From Bacillota bacterium (GTDB lineage Bacteria > Bacillota > Sulfobacillia > Sulfobacillales > Sulfobacillaceae), in assembly GCA_021821465.1 (NCBI GenBank), contig JAKACM010000007.1, positions 1 to 64,000 of the forward strand: a stretch of 64,000 bases of DNA, given 5' to 3'. This document shows, piece by piece, positions 18,555 to 28,723 of this stretch (position 1 is its first letter; the number at the start of each line of letters is the position of its first letter). The notes beneath the pieces are model-generated. The model did no database searches. It was not told where the DNA came from and saw nothing but the letters and a program-made list of their open reading frames with translations. The position numbers and the translations under genes are program-made.

Positions 18555-18622
18555 CGTTAACCGCGTAATGACCTGTCAAGTCTCTGAAGACGAAACATGA
18601 TAAAATAGCGTAGTCGGAACCC

Positions 18623-19102
18623 ATGCCAGAATCCGATTTATCTCGGTACCACCGGAATGATCCCAAGGAGGTTTTCGTGCGTCAATGGATTTTACTGCAC
18701 TATCGAGTGCCCCCGAAACCTAGCGCCAAACGTGTCTACGTTTGGCGTAAATTGAAAAATCTCGGCGCTCTCTTGTTGCATGATTCGGTGTGGGTATTGC
18801 CCAATACGGCGTGGACCTATGAACAGTGCCGTTGGCTGGCAGCCGAAATCGAGGAACTGCACGGAGACGCTATGGTCTGGCAGGGCCACTTGACTCTCCC
18901 GGACCAGGAACAGACTCTCATCAATCGATTCATTGCAGCCAGCGAACAAGAATACCAGCCACTCTGGCAGGCCCTCCAGCACGACGCTCCTGACCTGTCA
19001 AGCCTATCGCGACAGTTTCAACAACTGCACCGCCGGGATTATTTTTCGAGCCCTCTGGGACAGCGAATCTACGAAGCGCTAAAAGGCGAACGAGAGGAAT
19101 GA
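18623..19102 (+). CDS. ChrB N-terminal-domain protein (PaaX-like)
   Basis: 159 aa; WILLHYRVPPKPSAKRVYVWRKLKNLGALLLHDSVWVLPNTAWTYEQCRWLAAEI. Confidence 0.8.
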   Translation: MPESDLSRYHRNDPKEVFVRQWILLHYRVPPKPSAKRVYVWRKLKNLGALLLHDSVWVLPNTAWTYEQCRWLAAEIEELHGDAMVWQGHLTLPDQEQTLINRFIAASEQEYQPLWQALQHDAPDLSSLSRQFQQLHRRDYFSSPLGQRIYEALKGEREE

Positions 19103-19108
19103 AGCATT

Positions 19109-19546
19109 ATGCAGTGGGTCACTTGGGAAAATGTTGGGATCGACCGAATTGCCAGCGCGTGGCTGATCACCCGATTCGTTGATCATCATGCCGAGTTTGT
19201 TTTTTTTCCCGAAGACACCCTCCCACCGGCACGGGATGCGGGGGAGACCTTTGATATCCCCGGGGCTCGCCTTTCTCATCGACGAGGTCACTGCACCTTT
19301 CATACTATCGTGCAGGAGTACGGAATCAAAGATTCGGTCCTGGACCGTATGGCGCGCCTTATCGACGAAGCTGACACGATTCAAGAAGCCACCCTGGAGC
19401 CGGCGGCACTTGGTGTAGATTGGGTCTGCCGTGGCCTTCGCAAGATCTGTCGGGACGATAATGAAGCGATCCAAAAAGGCTCCCTTATTTTTGATGGCCT
19501 TTATGCCTATCTTATCGAGGAAGTAGGCCCCGCTTCGACTGGTTAG
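19109..19546 (+). CDS. ChrB C-terminal-domain protein, second copy
   Basis: QWVTWENVGIDRIASAWLITRFVDHHAEFVFFP...LSHRRGHCTFHTIVQEYGI; paralogous to 18068-18511. Confidence 0.8.
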   Translation: MQWVTWENVGIDRIASAWLITRFVDHHAEFVFFPEDTLPPARDAGETFDIPGARLSHRRGHCTFHTIVQEYGIKDSVLDRMARLIDEADTIQEATLEPAALGVDWVCRGLRKICRDDNEAIQKGSLIFDGLYAYLIEEVGPASTG

Positions 19547-20383
19547 TACTACTGAGTTAATTAAGCCGACCATGCCGCAAACTTCGACCGATGAATTTGG
19601 ACGTGACCGCGAGTTGGGTGCAGTTAGGAATAGCGGCCCATTGGCCTACCTATGTTAGGGCCGTTTTCTTACCTCACCCCAAAAATGAATGCCTCGGCAG
19701 TAACCCAACGGTTTTTAGTCATCCGGTCCGCTTGAATAGCTCTATCGCGACTTCGGTCCCATACCATGCGCGGTCGTAAAATGGGTATGAGAAATCTTGG
19801 GCGACCCACTGCCATCTCAGACACCGCTCCTGCAGCCATGTTCAAAAGTTCCTGATGACATTTCACGTTCTTAGCCGTGGCCCAGGCCACGGGTCCGTTT
19901 CGGAAACTGCTCATCCCCTGATGTTTTTCGCGATCGGCTCCCACACCATCATTGACTTGTAGGTTGCTTTTGCAAGGCATGACACGGAATGAACGGACGG
20001 TTTCGTTAACATATCCTACGTGTCGATCGCCGGTGTATCCCGTTTTGAGGGCAGCCGATCCCATGGCTCGTAAATAGGACACGGCCCGATCAACCTGAGT
20101 CCCAGAGCCATGGGAATAATGCCGGCAAAATAGCCTAACGCCGTTGTCGTCCCGACAGATCGTACTCGATTCTTATGCACACTTTTCCTGTAGATATAGA
20201 TGACACCCATTAACAATGAGTTTGCCGCGAAGACACCCCAGGTAGTGGTCGACCGACATCCCTAATTTTCTGCACGGCGAAACAGGTTCGATTTAGCTAA
20301 AAACGTGCAAGCGGGGTCAATCTGTGGCAAACTAGAAAGGATTGGTATAACTTTACGAAAATGCAGGAGATTTGGGTGAACAG

Positions 20384-21499
20384 ATGAAGACTACACGCAT
20401 TGCAATGCTAGGGCTCGGTACCGTGGGCAAGAGTGTCGTCGAAATCTTAGCCCATCAAAACACGGTAGTAATAGACAAAATTTTGGTCCGTAATCCGCAC
20501 CGCCACACGATTGATCTGCCTTTGACCACGAATGTCTGGGAAATAATCGAGGATCCGGACATTGATATCGTCGTCGAAGTCATGGGAGGTGTAGATCCTG
20601 CCTATGAATATGTAACCTCCGCCCTTCATTCCGGCAAATCTGTGGTAACAGCCAACAAAGAAGTTGTGGCGCGCTATGGACAAGAACTCATGGAATTGGC
20701 CCGCCAAAACCGGCAAGGATTCTTATTCGAGGCGAGTGTAGGTGGCGGCATCCCGATTCTTGATGCCTTGAACTGGCATCTTCGCACCACCGTTATTCAC
20801 GCCATAGAAGGAGTCATTAACGGCACCACCAACTTCATATTGCATGAGATGGAACAAGGTATGGAATTCTCCCATGCCTTAAAGCGAGCGCAAGCACTCG
20901 GTTTTGCTGAACAAGACCCTTCCGCTGATGTCGGCGGCTGGGACAGTGCTCGCAAACTCTCCATTTTGTCAGGACTCGCATTCAATTCCTGGATTCATGC
21001 CGAAGAGGAACAGGTGTCAGGCATAACTCACGTGAAATCCTCTCATTTGCACCGGTTAAGGGATATGGGCTTTGGATTACGACTCGTGGCTCGTGCCGAG
21101 GCCCAGGCATCTTCTCTGGGATTTGTCGTGGCCCCAACGGTTTATCCCTTGGGTCATAGGTATCTTCAACTCTCCGGATCTCAAAATGCCGTTGGAATTT
21201 TTTCACAAGCAGGTACAATATGGTTCGAGGGTCCCGGAGCCGGAGGAATTGCTACGGCCACGAGTATCGTATCTGACATCCAGCGCATCCGTTTCTCTCT
21301 TCCCGATCGCGAACCCCTTCGGTTTGATAATGTCCCGGTTGCCGACATAGATGACGCCTATTTGATTTTTCGTGAAGAGGCCCGTCAGCCTATGCCCGAA
21401 GTCCCTGATTCCTTGCAAAAAGGGCCGGGATATCTTCTCTCATCCTACCCTTTGCCGCCCGACAAAGGATTAGTGCAATACCGATTCAGGGCCAAATAA
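20384..21499 (+). CDS. hom: Homoserine dehydrogenase
   Basis: Contained in ORF 20372-21499; MLGLGTVGKSVVEIL, VTANKEVVARYG, EASVGGGIPILDALN, EGVINGTTNFIL, DPSADVGGWDSARKL. Confidence 0.9.
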   Translation: MKTTRIAMLGLGTVGKSVVEILAHQNTVVIDKILVRNPHRHTIDLPLTTNVWEIIEDPDIDIVVEVMGGVDPAYEYVTSALHSGKSVVTANKEVVARYGQELMELARQNRQGFLFEASVGGGIPILDALNWHLRTTVIHAIEGVINGTTNFILHEMEQGMEFSHALKRAQALGFAEQDPSADVGGWDSARKLSILSGLAFNSWIHAEEEQVSGITHVKSSHLHRLRDMGFGLRLVARAEAQASSLGFVVAPTVYPLGHRYLQLSGSQNAVGIFSQAGTIWFEGPGAGGIATATSIVSDIQRIRFSLPDREPLRFDNVPVADIDDAYLIFREEARQPMPEVPDSLQKGPGYLLSSYPLPPDKGLVQYRFRAK

Positions 21500-21523
21500 G
21501 GGCGGCCTGAGGCCGCCCTTATT
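21495..21523. terminator. Bidirectional rho-independent terminator
   Basis: AATAAGGGCGGCCT-g-AGGCCGCCCTTATT between the convergent hom and SASP genes. Confidence 0.85.
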
Positions 21524-21531
21524 GCGGGGTT

Positions 21532-21699
21532 TTACTTGTGGTGCTGGAGTTCTTCTTCCGCTAGACGAATGGCTTCTCGTACAAGGTTTCCGCAATCTCT
21601 GGCGGGAACACCTCCCCAGCCTTCCCGGCGGACGATATCGTCTACTCCTAATCGTTCACCCAGCTTTATTTTTGTGGCCTCTGACAGGATTTTTGCCAA
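21532..21699 (-). CDS. Alpha/beta-type small acid-soluble spore protein (SASP)-like, 55 aa; not in the ORF track
   Basis: TTG start, L/M-AKILSEATKIKLGERLGVDDIVRREGWGGVPARDCGNLVREAIRLAEEELQHHK*. Confidence 0.75.
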   Translation of the reverse strand: MAKILSEATKIKLGERLGVDDIVRREGWGGVPARDCGNLVREAIRLAEEELQHHK

Positions 21700-21753
21700 A
21701 ATACCACCCCCCCGTTTTTATTATGTCCCTGTAACGTGATCGCATGCTTCCGA

Positions 21754-22359
21754 TTAAGGGATCAGGTTATGGGAAGACGTTCGAGGCCAGGGAAAAAATT
21801 CATATAAGGCCCGATAAAGAGTCTTTAAAAACAAGACGCGGTGCACAAAATTTTTTGTTTCCGGGAAAGGCACTTTCGCAGCAGACTTTGAGGAAGATGT
21901 TAAGACTCCCTGAGCCAGCCAAGATTCAACATTGCGTGATCCCGCGTTGTAAGCGGCGAGCCCTAAAACTTCATTACCCTGGTAATTTTTTAAGAGCTGA
22001 CTTAAATACCAGCTGCCCAGATGAATATTCGCGGCAGGGTTTAATAGCTCGCCCTTCCTCAAAACCTTTTTGTCCGCTTTTAAACTAGCCCACGCGGCGG
22101 TAGAAGGGATTAGTTGCATGAGGCCCACGGCCCCTTTATCACTAACTGCATCGGGACGATAGCTGCTTTCCACACGAATTACTGCTGCAACTAAATAAGG
22201 GCTTAGGTGATTGGCGTGCGCTTCTTGCCAAATGACGGGCCGATAAGGCATAGGAGCGACATACCGGTACAAAACCAATGTCGCTAATACACATAAACCC
22301 AACCAAAAGAGCACAGCCCTACCAATTTTTATTCGCTTTCGGTGTTTTGCTTGTGCCAT
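21754..22359 (-). CDS. Lytic transglycosylase (SLT domain)
   Basis: 201 aa; VAAVIRVESSYRPDAVSDKGAVGLMQLIPSTAAWA...NIHLGSWYLSQLLKNYQGNEVLGLAAYNAG. Confidence 0.9.
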   Translation of the reverse strand: MAQAKHRKRIKIGRAVLFWLGLCVLATLVLYRYVAPMPYRPVIWQEAHANHLSPYLVAAVIRVESSYRPDAVSDKGAVGLMQLIPSTAAWASLKADKKVLRKGELLNPAANIHLGSWYLSQLLKNYQGNEVLGLAAYNAGSRNVESWLAQGVLTSSSKSAAKVPFPETKNFVHRVLFLKTLYRALYEFFPWPRTSSHNLIP

Positions 22360-22931
22360 AAATTCTTCACCTGTTCTCGTAATCCCTCTAACGACCCTTG
22401 ATTGTCAATAATAAAGTCCGCATAAGGAATTTTCTCATCTACCGGTATTTGAGCATGAATACGGCGCAGCGCTTCTTCTCTTCCTAGGTGATCGCGACGC
22501 ATGACCCGTTCCAGTTGAGCCTCTAAAGGTGCATACACCAACCAGATTTGATCGACATTCTGACGCCAGTCGCTTTCGATCAATAACGGAATGTCAAGAA
22601 CAACCGCTGGACAGCCCTCTCGCGACATTTTTGCGACTTGTTCCATGATCGCGCTCCTAACCAAAGGATGAACGAGTAGGTTCAGCTTCCGCCGTTCCTC
22701 AGAATCTTGGAAGATCCGATGCCCCAATTTTCTCCGCAGCAACGCACCATCCGCTCCCAAGACACTCCATCCGTAACGGGACCAAATCGCGTGCCACAAT
22801 GGCTGGCCCCGGCCTTGGAGAAAATGCGTCAATCTGTCCGCATCAATCACCGGAGCTCCCAGCGTCCGCAAAATGTCGCTTACCTCGGATTTCCCGGTTC
22901 CAATACTTCCAGTCAATCCTATTAACCGCAA
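22329..22931 (-). CDS. coaE: Dephospho-CoA kinase
   Basis: 200 aa; MRLIGLTGSIGTGKSEVSDILRTLGAPVIDADRLTH...VLDIPLLIES. Confidence 0.95.
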   Translation of the reverse strand: MRLIGLTGSIGTGKSEVSDILRTLGAPVIDADRLTHFLQGRGQPLWHAIWSRYGWSVLGADGALLRRKLGHRIFQDSEERRKLNLLVHPLVRSAIMEQVAKMSREGCPAVVLDIPLLIESDWRQNVDQIWLVYAPLEAQLERVMRRDHLGREEALRRIHAQIPVDEKIPYADFIIDNQGSLEGLREQVKNLWHKQNTESE

Positions 22932-22990
22932 GTCGGAAATCCTCCCTTAACACCCTCGATTCCGATCATATCCAAGCTTATGAATTCCCG

Positions 22991-24265
22991 TCATGGAACA
23001 GAATGCCACGACAAAACGTTATGGTTCATTAGAGTGGCATGAACAGCAGGAGATGAAAACAACCAGAAACCAACATTTGGAACCAGAGGCACACGGACTC
23101 CGTGAGCAAATCGGTTGACCGTTCCCAAATAAGCAGAAATCTTGCCCGACCGGGATAAACTACTAAGATTTGCTGCCGAGGTTGAGGACACAGTGAAAGC
23201 AGGATCCATACTATGTAGACTTAAAGCTAGTCTCTGTGCCTCGGCATCCTTGGAGTTTACCCAAATAGTCACGGTCGGACCATTTCTTGTCACCGGATGG
23301 AACGTCGAAGGATATCGTGTGCTCAGAGGCACTAAGGTCCCTCGAAAGGCGGTACGTACCCATCGGCTCAATGACACCGCCGGAAACTTTCCGGAAAAGG
23401 CGCCATTGACATACAAGGACACGTTACCCGGCAGACTTAAGGGTTGGACCCTCTTAAGTTCCGTTGGGTTTAACTGTGTGAGCTGGTCCGGTTGCACGGG
23501 GATCGCATTGACCAGGTGATTTTGATAGGCCAAAAGCGCGGCTCTCAACGTCTGGTATCTCACCACGTCAATGGAGGCAGGACCTTGGCCCGACACCTTT
23601 TTAAAACTAACCGAAGAGTCAAGAGTCCAAGCTGTCAGCTTATAGCCTCCACTTCCAATTAAATTGGTAAACTGCCAATTACTTCCTCCCTGCGACAAAT
23701 CGGCCGTAGGAACCACGGCTAGCGCCAAGTCCGCTAAATTTCGCAAAAAACTGGGACCTGCCGCCTTTTTCAACGTCAAAGTGAGCGTGTCGGGGCCTGT
23801 GACCTGCACACCCTGCAAATATGAGGTTTTCCCCTGCTCAAAGCGCCGCACTCCCACCACTTGAGAAAGCAAGGTTCGGGCTTTAGCGGAATTGACCGGG
23901 GATGCAAGGGGCCGCACCAATGCCTGAGCGACCATATCCGCTGTCAAGCGATTCCCATTGGTGAGGTTTGCACTCGACAATTGAATTGTTACCACCCTGC
24001 CATGGTAAGTCACGGACCTGGCCAATCCGGGAATAATCGCACCTGAGGGAGAAACATTGAGCAACGTTTGAAAAACGTTGCCCGCCACCTCCTCATCCGC
24101 AGCATTCGAAGCCAGCGCAGGATCCAAATTTCCGGGGTTCTGAAAAATTGCTTCAGTGAAAATATGATTGACAACCGGCTGCATTGACAGTTGGGGTTGA
24201 TGAATTAGAAGGGCCGGCAAAAAGGCCACTATGAGCAATAACCATGGCCATATCTTTCCTCGCAT
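22991..24265 (-). CDS. Family 5 extracellular solute-binding protein, lipid- or membrane-anchored
   Basis: 424 aa; NPGNLDPALASNAADEEVAGNVFQTLLNVSPSGAIIPGLARSVTY and LIGSGGYKLTAWTLDSSVSFKKV. Confidence 0.75.
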   Translation of the reverse strand: MRGKIWPWLLLIVAFLPALLIHQPQLSMQPVVNHIFTEAIFQNPGNLDPALASNAADEEVAGNVFQTLLNVSPSGAIIPGLARSVTYHGRVVTIQLSSANLTNGNRLTADMVAQALVRPLASPVNSAKARTLLSQVVGVRRFEQGKTSYLQGVQVTGPDTLTLTLKKAAGPSFLRNLADLALAVVPTADLSQGGSNWQFTNLIGSGGYKLTAWTLDSSVSFKKVSGQGPASIDVVRYQTLRAALLAYQNHLVNAIPVQPDQLTQLNPTELKRVQPLSLPGNVSLYVNGAFSGKFPAVSLSRWVRTAFRGTLVPLSTRYPSTFHPVTRNGPTVTIWVNSKDAEAQRLALSLHSMDPAFTVSSTSAANLSSLSRSGKISAYLGTVNRFAHGVRVPLVPNVGFWLFSSPAVHATLMNHNVLSWHSVP

Positions 24266-24459
24266 CAGACCAGCTTCCCCGGTAATTTGTCCAATTGGGC
24301 CGTGGTCAATGCTTTCTCCGAAATGACGTTCACGCGATACTTGTCATGTTCTTGCATAATCAGTTCCACTTCGCCTCGGACTCCGATCTGATCCCATATC
24401 ATGTCCTTCAACTCTATAGCCTTTTGGTGTGAATCAACGGAAAATGTGAGATGTTGCAC
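24265..24459 (-). CDS. Hypothetical protein, 64 aa
   Basis: ORF abutting 22991-24265 (shared base 24265). Confidence 0.5.
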   Translation of the reverse strand: MQHLTFSVDSHQKAIELKDMIWDQIGVRGEVELIMQEHDKYRVNVISEKALTTAQLDKLPGKLV

Positions 24460-24539
24460 GAATTCCCTGCCTCTCTGCCGTGGCTGTCAAATAACTTAGG
24501 GCGCCGCCCGATATTTGTGCACTAATCGTCCCCAAACCC

Positions 24540-25355
24540 TTAATGCTGACAGTGCTCGCAAAAATGGGCGGTCCTTCCTTGAATAACCTGAATCACAATG
24601 GGTTTGGCGCACACCGGACACCCGGAAAGGTTCCGACCGTATATCTTTAAATAATCCTGATTTTTTCCTGGCTGTCCCAAGGCATCAACATAGTCTGAAA
24701 ATGACGTGCCTCTGTGTTCAATGGCCTGTTTCAAGACCGCGTGAATGGCCCGTACCAGCCTTTTGGTCTCTTCCTCGGTCAAGGATCCACCGGGGCGATC
24801 GGGGCGAATCTTGGCACGAAACAAGGATTCGTCGACATAAATATTGCCAAGACCAGCCACAATGCTCTGATTTAGCAAAAGACTCTTAATGGGAGCAATC
24901 CGCGTCTTCAAACGCCGCCTTAATTCGTGAGCCGTCAGTTTGCGGCTCAAAGGCTCCACACCCAAATGCGGCACAAGTTTGTCGCCCTTTTCCACCCAGC
25001 CGATTCGTCCGAAACGCCTGGGATCAATCAAGCGCAAATGATATCCGCCGAAATCCACGACGAAATGAGTGTGAATAGCCCACGGAACATCCTCGGGCAA
25101 CCAAAGCAAACGCCCCGACATACCTAAATGTAACAGAAGATATTCTCTTGTGTCCCACTCTAAAAACAGAAACTTACCACGCCTTTTTAAGGATTTTATC
25201 ACGTGACCTGGCAATCGACAGGAGATTTCGTCTGGTGACAGACGGCCATTTTTGACCATTCTGGGGTCAAGATGCAACACTCTTTCGACCCTGCGGCCCA
25301 AAAGCACTTCATTCAAAAACAGGCGAACAGTCTCGACCTCGGGCAATTCCGGCAT
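24540..25355 (-). CDS. mutM: Formamidopyrimidine-DNA glycosylase
   Basis: MPELPEVETVRLFLNE start; ORF ends with CPVCAKPIVIQVIQGRTAHFCEHCQ zinc finger. Confidence 0.95.
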   Translation of the reverse strand: MPELPEVETVRLFLNEVLLGRRVERVLHLDPRMVKNGRLSPDEISCRLPGHVIKSLKRRGKFLFLEWDTREYLLLHLGMSGRLLWLPEDVPWAIHTHFVVDFGGYHLRLIDPRRFGRIGWVEKGDKLVPHLGVEPLSRKLTAHELRRRLKTRIAPIKSLLLNQSIVAGLGNIYVDESLFRAKIRPDRPGGSLTEEETKRLVRAIHAVLKQAIEHRGTSFSDYVDALGQPGKNQDYLKIYGRNLSGCPVCAKPIVIQVIQGRTAHFCEHCQH

Positions 25356-27916
25356 TATACCGTCCTGCTCCAAGGTTCCATATATTCCCAATTCAGACCT
25401 TTTTTAAACTCGACGACGAGGGGCACTTTCAGATCCATAGCCTGGGTCATCGCTTTTTCCGCTTGTTCGGCCAACAAGTCCATTTCTTCGTCCACGGCGT
25501 CCCAAATCAATTCATCATGAACCTGCAGCACTAACCGGCTATGCAAATGTTGGCGGCTGGCAATGTCATGTATGCTCACCATGGCAATCTTTATCAAGTC
25601 TGCGGCACTGCCTTGAATCGCCGTATTCATAGCCATTCTCTCGGCATACATACGGCGGGCTCGATTCTTGGAATGAATGTCTCGCAATGGTCGTATCCGG
25701 CCCATGATGGTCCTCACGAGACCCTCAATGCGTGCCTTTTCAATAATACTATCAAAGTATTCTTTAAGACGAGGATAGCGGTTAAAATACCGGGCAATAT
25801 AGTCTTTGGCTTCTTGTTGACTGACTTTGGTATCACGGGCTAGTCCAAAATCAGAGATGCCGTAAACAATGCCGAAATTTACCGCCTTGGCCCGATTGCG
25901 CCAAGTGCTGTCTACCTGGTCGATGGGAATATTAAAAATTTCTGCGGCGGTGCGCCTATGAATGTCCTCTTCATTCCAAAAGGCTTCAATCATATGCTCA
26001 TCTCCCGACAGATGAGCAAGAATCCGCAGTTCAATCTGAGAATAGTCCGCGGCCAGAAAGCTCCGTCCCGAGTCGGGCACAAAAACGCTGCGAACACGGC
26101 GCCCCAAAGGAACCCGAACCGGAATATTTTGCATATTGGGATCACTGGAAGACAAGCGTCCGGTCGCCGTTCCAGTTTGGTGAAAGGTGGTATGGACCCG
26201 ATCGTCGACGCCAATTAAGGGAAGCACTCCTTCAACATAAGTCCCTTTGATTTTCATGAGTTGCCGGTAAAAAAGAATGTGTTCAACAATAGGATGTAAT
26301 GGAGATATTTTTTCCAGTGTTTCAGCGTCAGTCGAATAACCGCCGGTTTTGGTTCGTTTGGCCGTGGGCAAATTCAGTTTGACAAACAGAATGTCCCCCA
26401 ATTGTTGAGGGGAATTAATATTGAACTCCAAGCCGGCTAATTCATAAATTTGCTGTTGCACACCTTGGATAGACAGATCCAATTCCTCTCCGAGTGCTTG
26501 CAATTCACGGCGGTCGACATAAATTCCGTTCTCTTCCATTTCAGCCAAAACCTGACTTAGAGGCAATTCCACGTCGCGATAGAGCCGATCAAGCCCATGC
26601 TTTTCGATTTCCAAGGCTTGTTGCTTTATCAAGTGTTCCATAGCCATGAGACACTCGGGAGAGCTTAAGGGAATGCCCAGATTGTGACGTGATGTGGCGG
26701 AGGTCAAATCATAATGACCATTCTCGGCATCTAAAAGATACGACTGGAGCTTTCCGTCTTCACTAACCGGCAGGGGCTGTTCTCCTTCTTTGATCCACCA
26801 GTGATATAGACGCTTGCTGTCCCACGTCCATAACGGAGATCGGGGCCACTCCCCTTTAACATATTTCGCAATGCGGGCTTGGTGGTCCATCGCCCATAGT
26901 TCTTGTGATTCATCCAGCCAGACAACCCAGTACGGAGAGTCCGGGTCGAGAGATTGCCAGGAAGCAATTTGGTACTCCGAGGAGAATTTTTTGGGCAAAG
27001 ACGATGATTCGAGTGGAGCTATGGTCTGACTCTCAGTATGCCCCGTAACTTTCAGAAGCCGACGCTTAATCGATTTGAGCTCCCATTCATCGAGCAAAGT
27101 AATCAGCCCGTTATCAAGCTGAAAGGAAAATGGCTCCGTAACTGTAGGCCATTTCAACGGGACATCACGTACCACGGTTGCCAAATCTCGAAATGTTCGC
27201 GCATCCTCTTGGTGGAGAGAGAGGGCGCTAACCCACCGTTTGTTTTCGATTTCCGGAAGACGGCGTATAATCTCTTCGATATTACCGTAACGGCGCAAAA
27301 GTTCTTTGGCAGACTGCTCGCCGATTCCGCGGACCCCCGGAATATTATCGGAACTATCCCCCATGAGTCCTTTGAAATCCGGCACTTGCGACGGTCCGAC
27401 ACCCATCTTCTCCCAAACTTTGTCTTCATCCATGCGGTCCAAATCACTAATTCCGGTCCGTGTCGTTAAGAGTACCAGCACGTCATCATCCACCAATTGC
27501 AACAAGTCTCGATCTCCGGTCACGATAAGCGTATGGTAGTTGTAAGATTTACCCATCCTGCTTAGTGTCGCAATGACATCATCGGCTTCAAACCCCTCGA
27601 CCATCACAGTGGGAATACCCAAGTGCCGTATCATATCGAGCGCTACCGGAACTTGTTGCCGAAATTCATCGGGACTTACGGCACGATTGGCCTTGTACGC
27701 AAGATATTGGTCGTGGCGAAACGTCTTTTGGGGACCATCATAAGCGACAACAACCCGGTCGGGATGTTCCCCTTCTATGACTTTGATAACCATGGACAGA
27801 AATCCATGAATCGTTCCGGTGGGCTTCCCATCTTGGGTTCTTAAGTTCTGTTGCTGCAAGGCATGGTAAGCTCGGAACAACAAGCTATGGCCATCAATTA
27901 AAAGTTGGGTCGGCAT
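25355..27916 (-). CDS. polA: DNA polymerase I
   Basis: About 853 aa; LLIDGHSLLFRAYHAL 5'-nuclease start; RSFLAADYSQIELRILAHLSGD and LVLQVHDELIWD motifs. Confidence 0.97.
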   Translation of the reverse strand: MPTQLLIDGHSLLFRAYHALQQQNLRTQDGKPTGTIHGFLSMVIKVIEGEHPDRVVVAYDGPQKTFRHDQYLAYKANRAVSPDEFRQQVPVALDMIRHLGIPTVMVEGFEADDVIATLSRMGKSYNYHTLIVTGDRDLLQLVDDDVLVLLTTRTGISDLDRMDEDKVWEKMGVGPSQVPDFKGLMGDSSDNIPGVRGIGEQSAKELLRRYGNIEEIIRRLPEIENKRWVSALSLHQEDARTFRDLATVVRDVPLKWPTVTEPFSFQLDNGLITLLDEWELKSIKRRLLKVTGHTESQTIAPLESSSLPKKFSSEYQIASWQSLDPDSPYWVVWLDESQELWAMDHQARIAKYVKGEWPRSPLWTWDSKRLYHWWIKEGEQPLPVSEDGKLQSYLLDAENGHYDLTSATSRHNLGIPLSSPECLMAMEHLIKQQALEIEKHGLDRLYRDVELPLSQVLAEMEENGIYVDRRELQALGEELDLSIQGVQQQIYELAGLEFNINSPQQLGDILFVKLNLPTAKRTKTGGYSTDAETLEKISPLHPIVEHILFYRQLMKIKGTYVEGVLPLIGVDDRVHTTFHQTGTATGRLSSSDPNMQNIPVRVPLGRRVRSVFVPDSGRSFLAADYSQIELRILAHLSGDEHMIEAFWNEEDIHRRTAAEIFNIPIDQVDSTWRNRAKAVNFGIVYGISDFGLARDTKVSQQEAKDYIARYFNRYPRLKEYFDSIIEKARIEGLVRTIMGRIRPLRDIHSKNRARRMYAERMAMNTAIQGSAADLIKIAMVSIHDIASRQHLHSRLVLQVHDELIWDAVDEEMDLLAEQAEKAMTQAMDLKVPLVVEFKKGLNWEYMEPWSRTV

Positions 27917-27996
27917 CCCTACTGATAACTCCTTCACTGATATATACTATAATTACAAACATTTTACCCTAATTGGGACTCAAAGGAGTGGATTTA

Positions 27997-28695
27997 GTGC
28001 CCTGGCTGTTCATTCATGGTGTTGGCTCCAATAACCAAACTTGGTCCAAGCAACACCGAGTGCCTCTGGCGTCTCAATTTTGTGATTTGCCTTCCCGACC
28101 GCAAGTGTTGCCTAACCACCTGATTATTTCCCTGGCCGAATGGTGCCTCGACTTAATTCATGAACCCACCGTCGTAGTAGGGCATTCCATGGGTGGTGCC
28201 ATCGCTCAGATTATGGCCATTTTGCGTCCTGAATCCGTCAAGGCATTAATATTGGTTGGTACCGGACCCCGTCTTCCCGTAAATCCCGAGTTGTTGGAGC
28301 AGTTAATCAACAGTCCCGAACAAGCTGTTGCAAATATTGCACGCTGGTCGTTAGCCAGGCACTATGATCCGGCCATATATGAAGCGAATCTAAAGGTATT
28401 GCAAACGGTGTCGACAGACCGCATTTTGCACGAACTCACCGCTTGCAGTCTTTTTGACAGTCGATCTGTCCTCAGTCGGTATTCCGGTCCAATGTTTCTG
28501 ATCCGGGGCGCCGAAGACCGAATGACTCCACAAGTCTTGACCGACGAATTTCTGTCCATACGGCCGGACATGCCTATCTATACTCTTCCCGATAGCGGAC
28601 ATTTGGTCATGTTGGAACAGCCCGAATTATTTAATCGGGCTCTTTTGACCATTGCCGATGCCGCTTTTCCCTCGTCAAAAGAAACCCAGCCATAA
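27997..28695 (+). CDS. Alpha/beta hydrolase
   Basis: HGVGSNNQTW oxyanion region, VVGHSMGGAIAQIMA nucleophile elbow; GTG start behind AAAGGAGTGG. Confidence 0.85.
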   Translation: MPWLFIHGVGSNNQTWSKQHRVPLASQFCDLPSRPQVLPNHLIISLAEWCLDLIHEPTVVVGHSMGGAIAQIMAILRPESVKALILVGTGPRLPVNPELLEQLINSPEQAVANIARWSLARHYDPAIYEANLKVLQTVSTDRILHELTACSLFDSRSVLSRYSGPMFLIRGAEDRMTPQVLTDEFLSIRPDMPIYTLPDSGHLVMLEQPELFNRALLTIADAAFPSSKETQP

Positions 28696-28723
28696 AAAAA
28701 CGGCCTGATGGCCGCTCAATTTT

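Noticed and set aside
19600-20220. Two overlapping minus-strand ORFs (19669-20082, 20016-20216) that may be one frameshifted membrane or exported protein
   Set aside because: No recognisable family or clear RBS; not strong enough to list as a gene.
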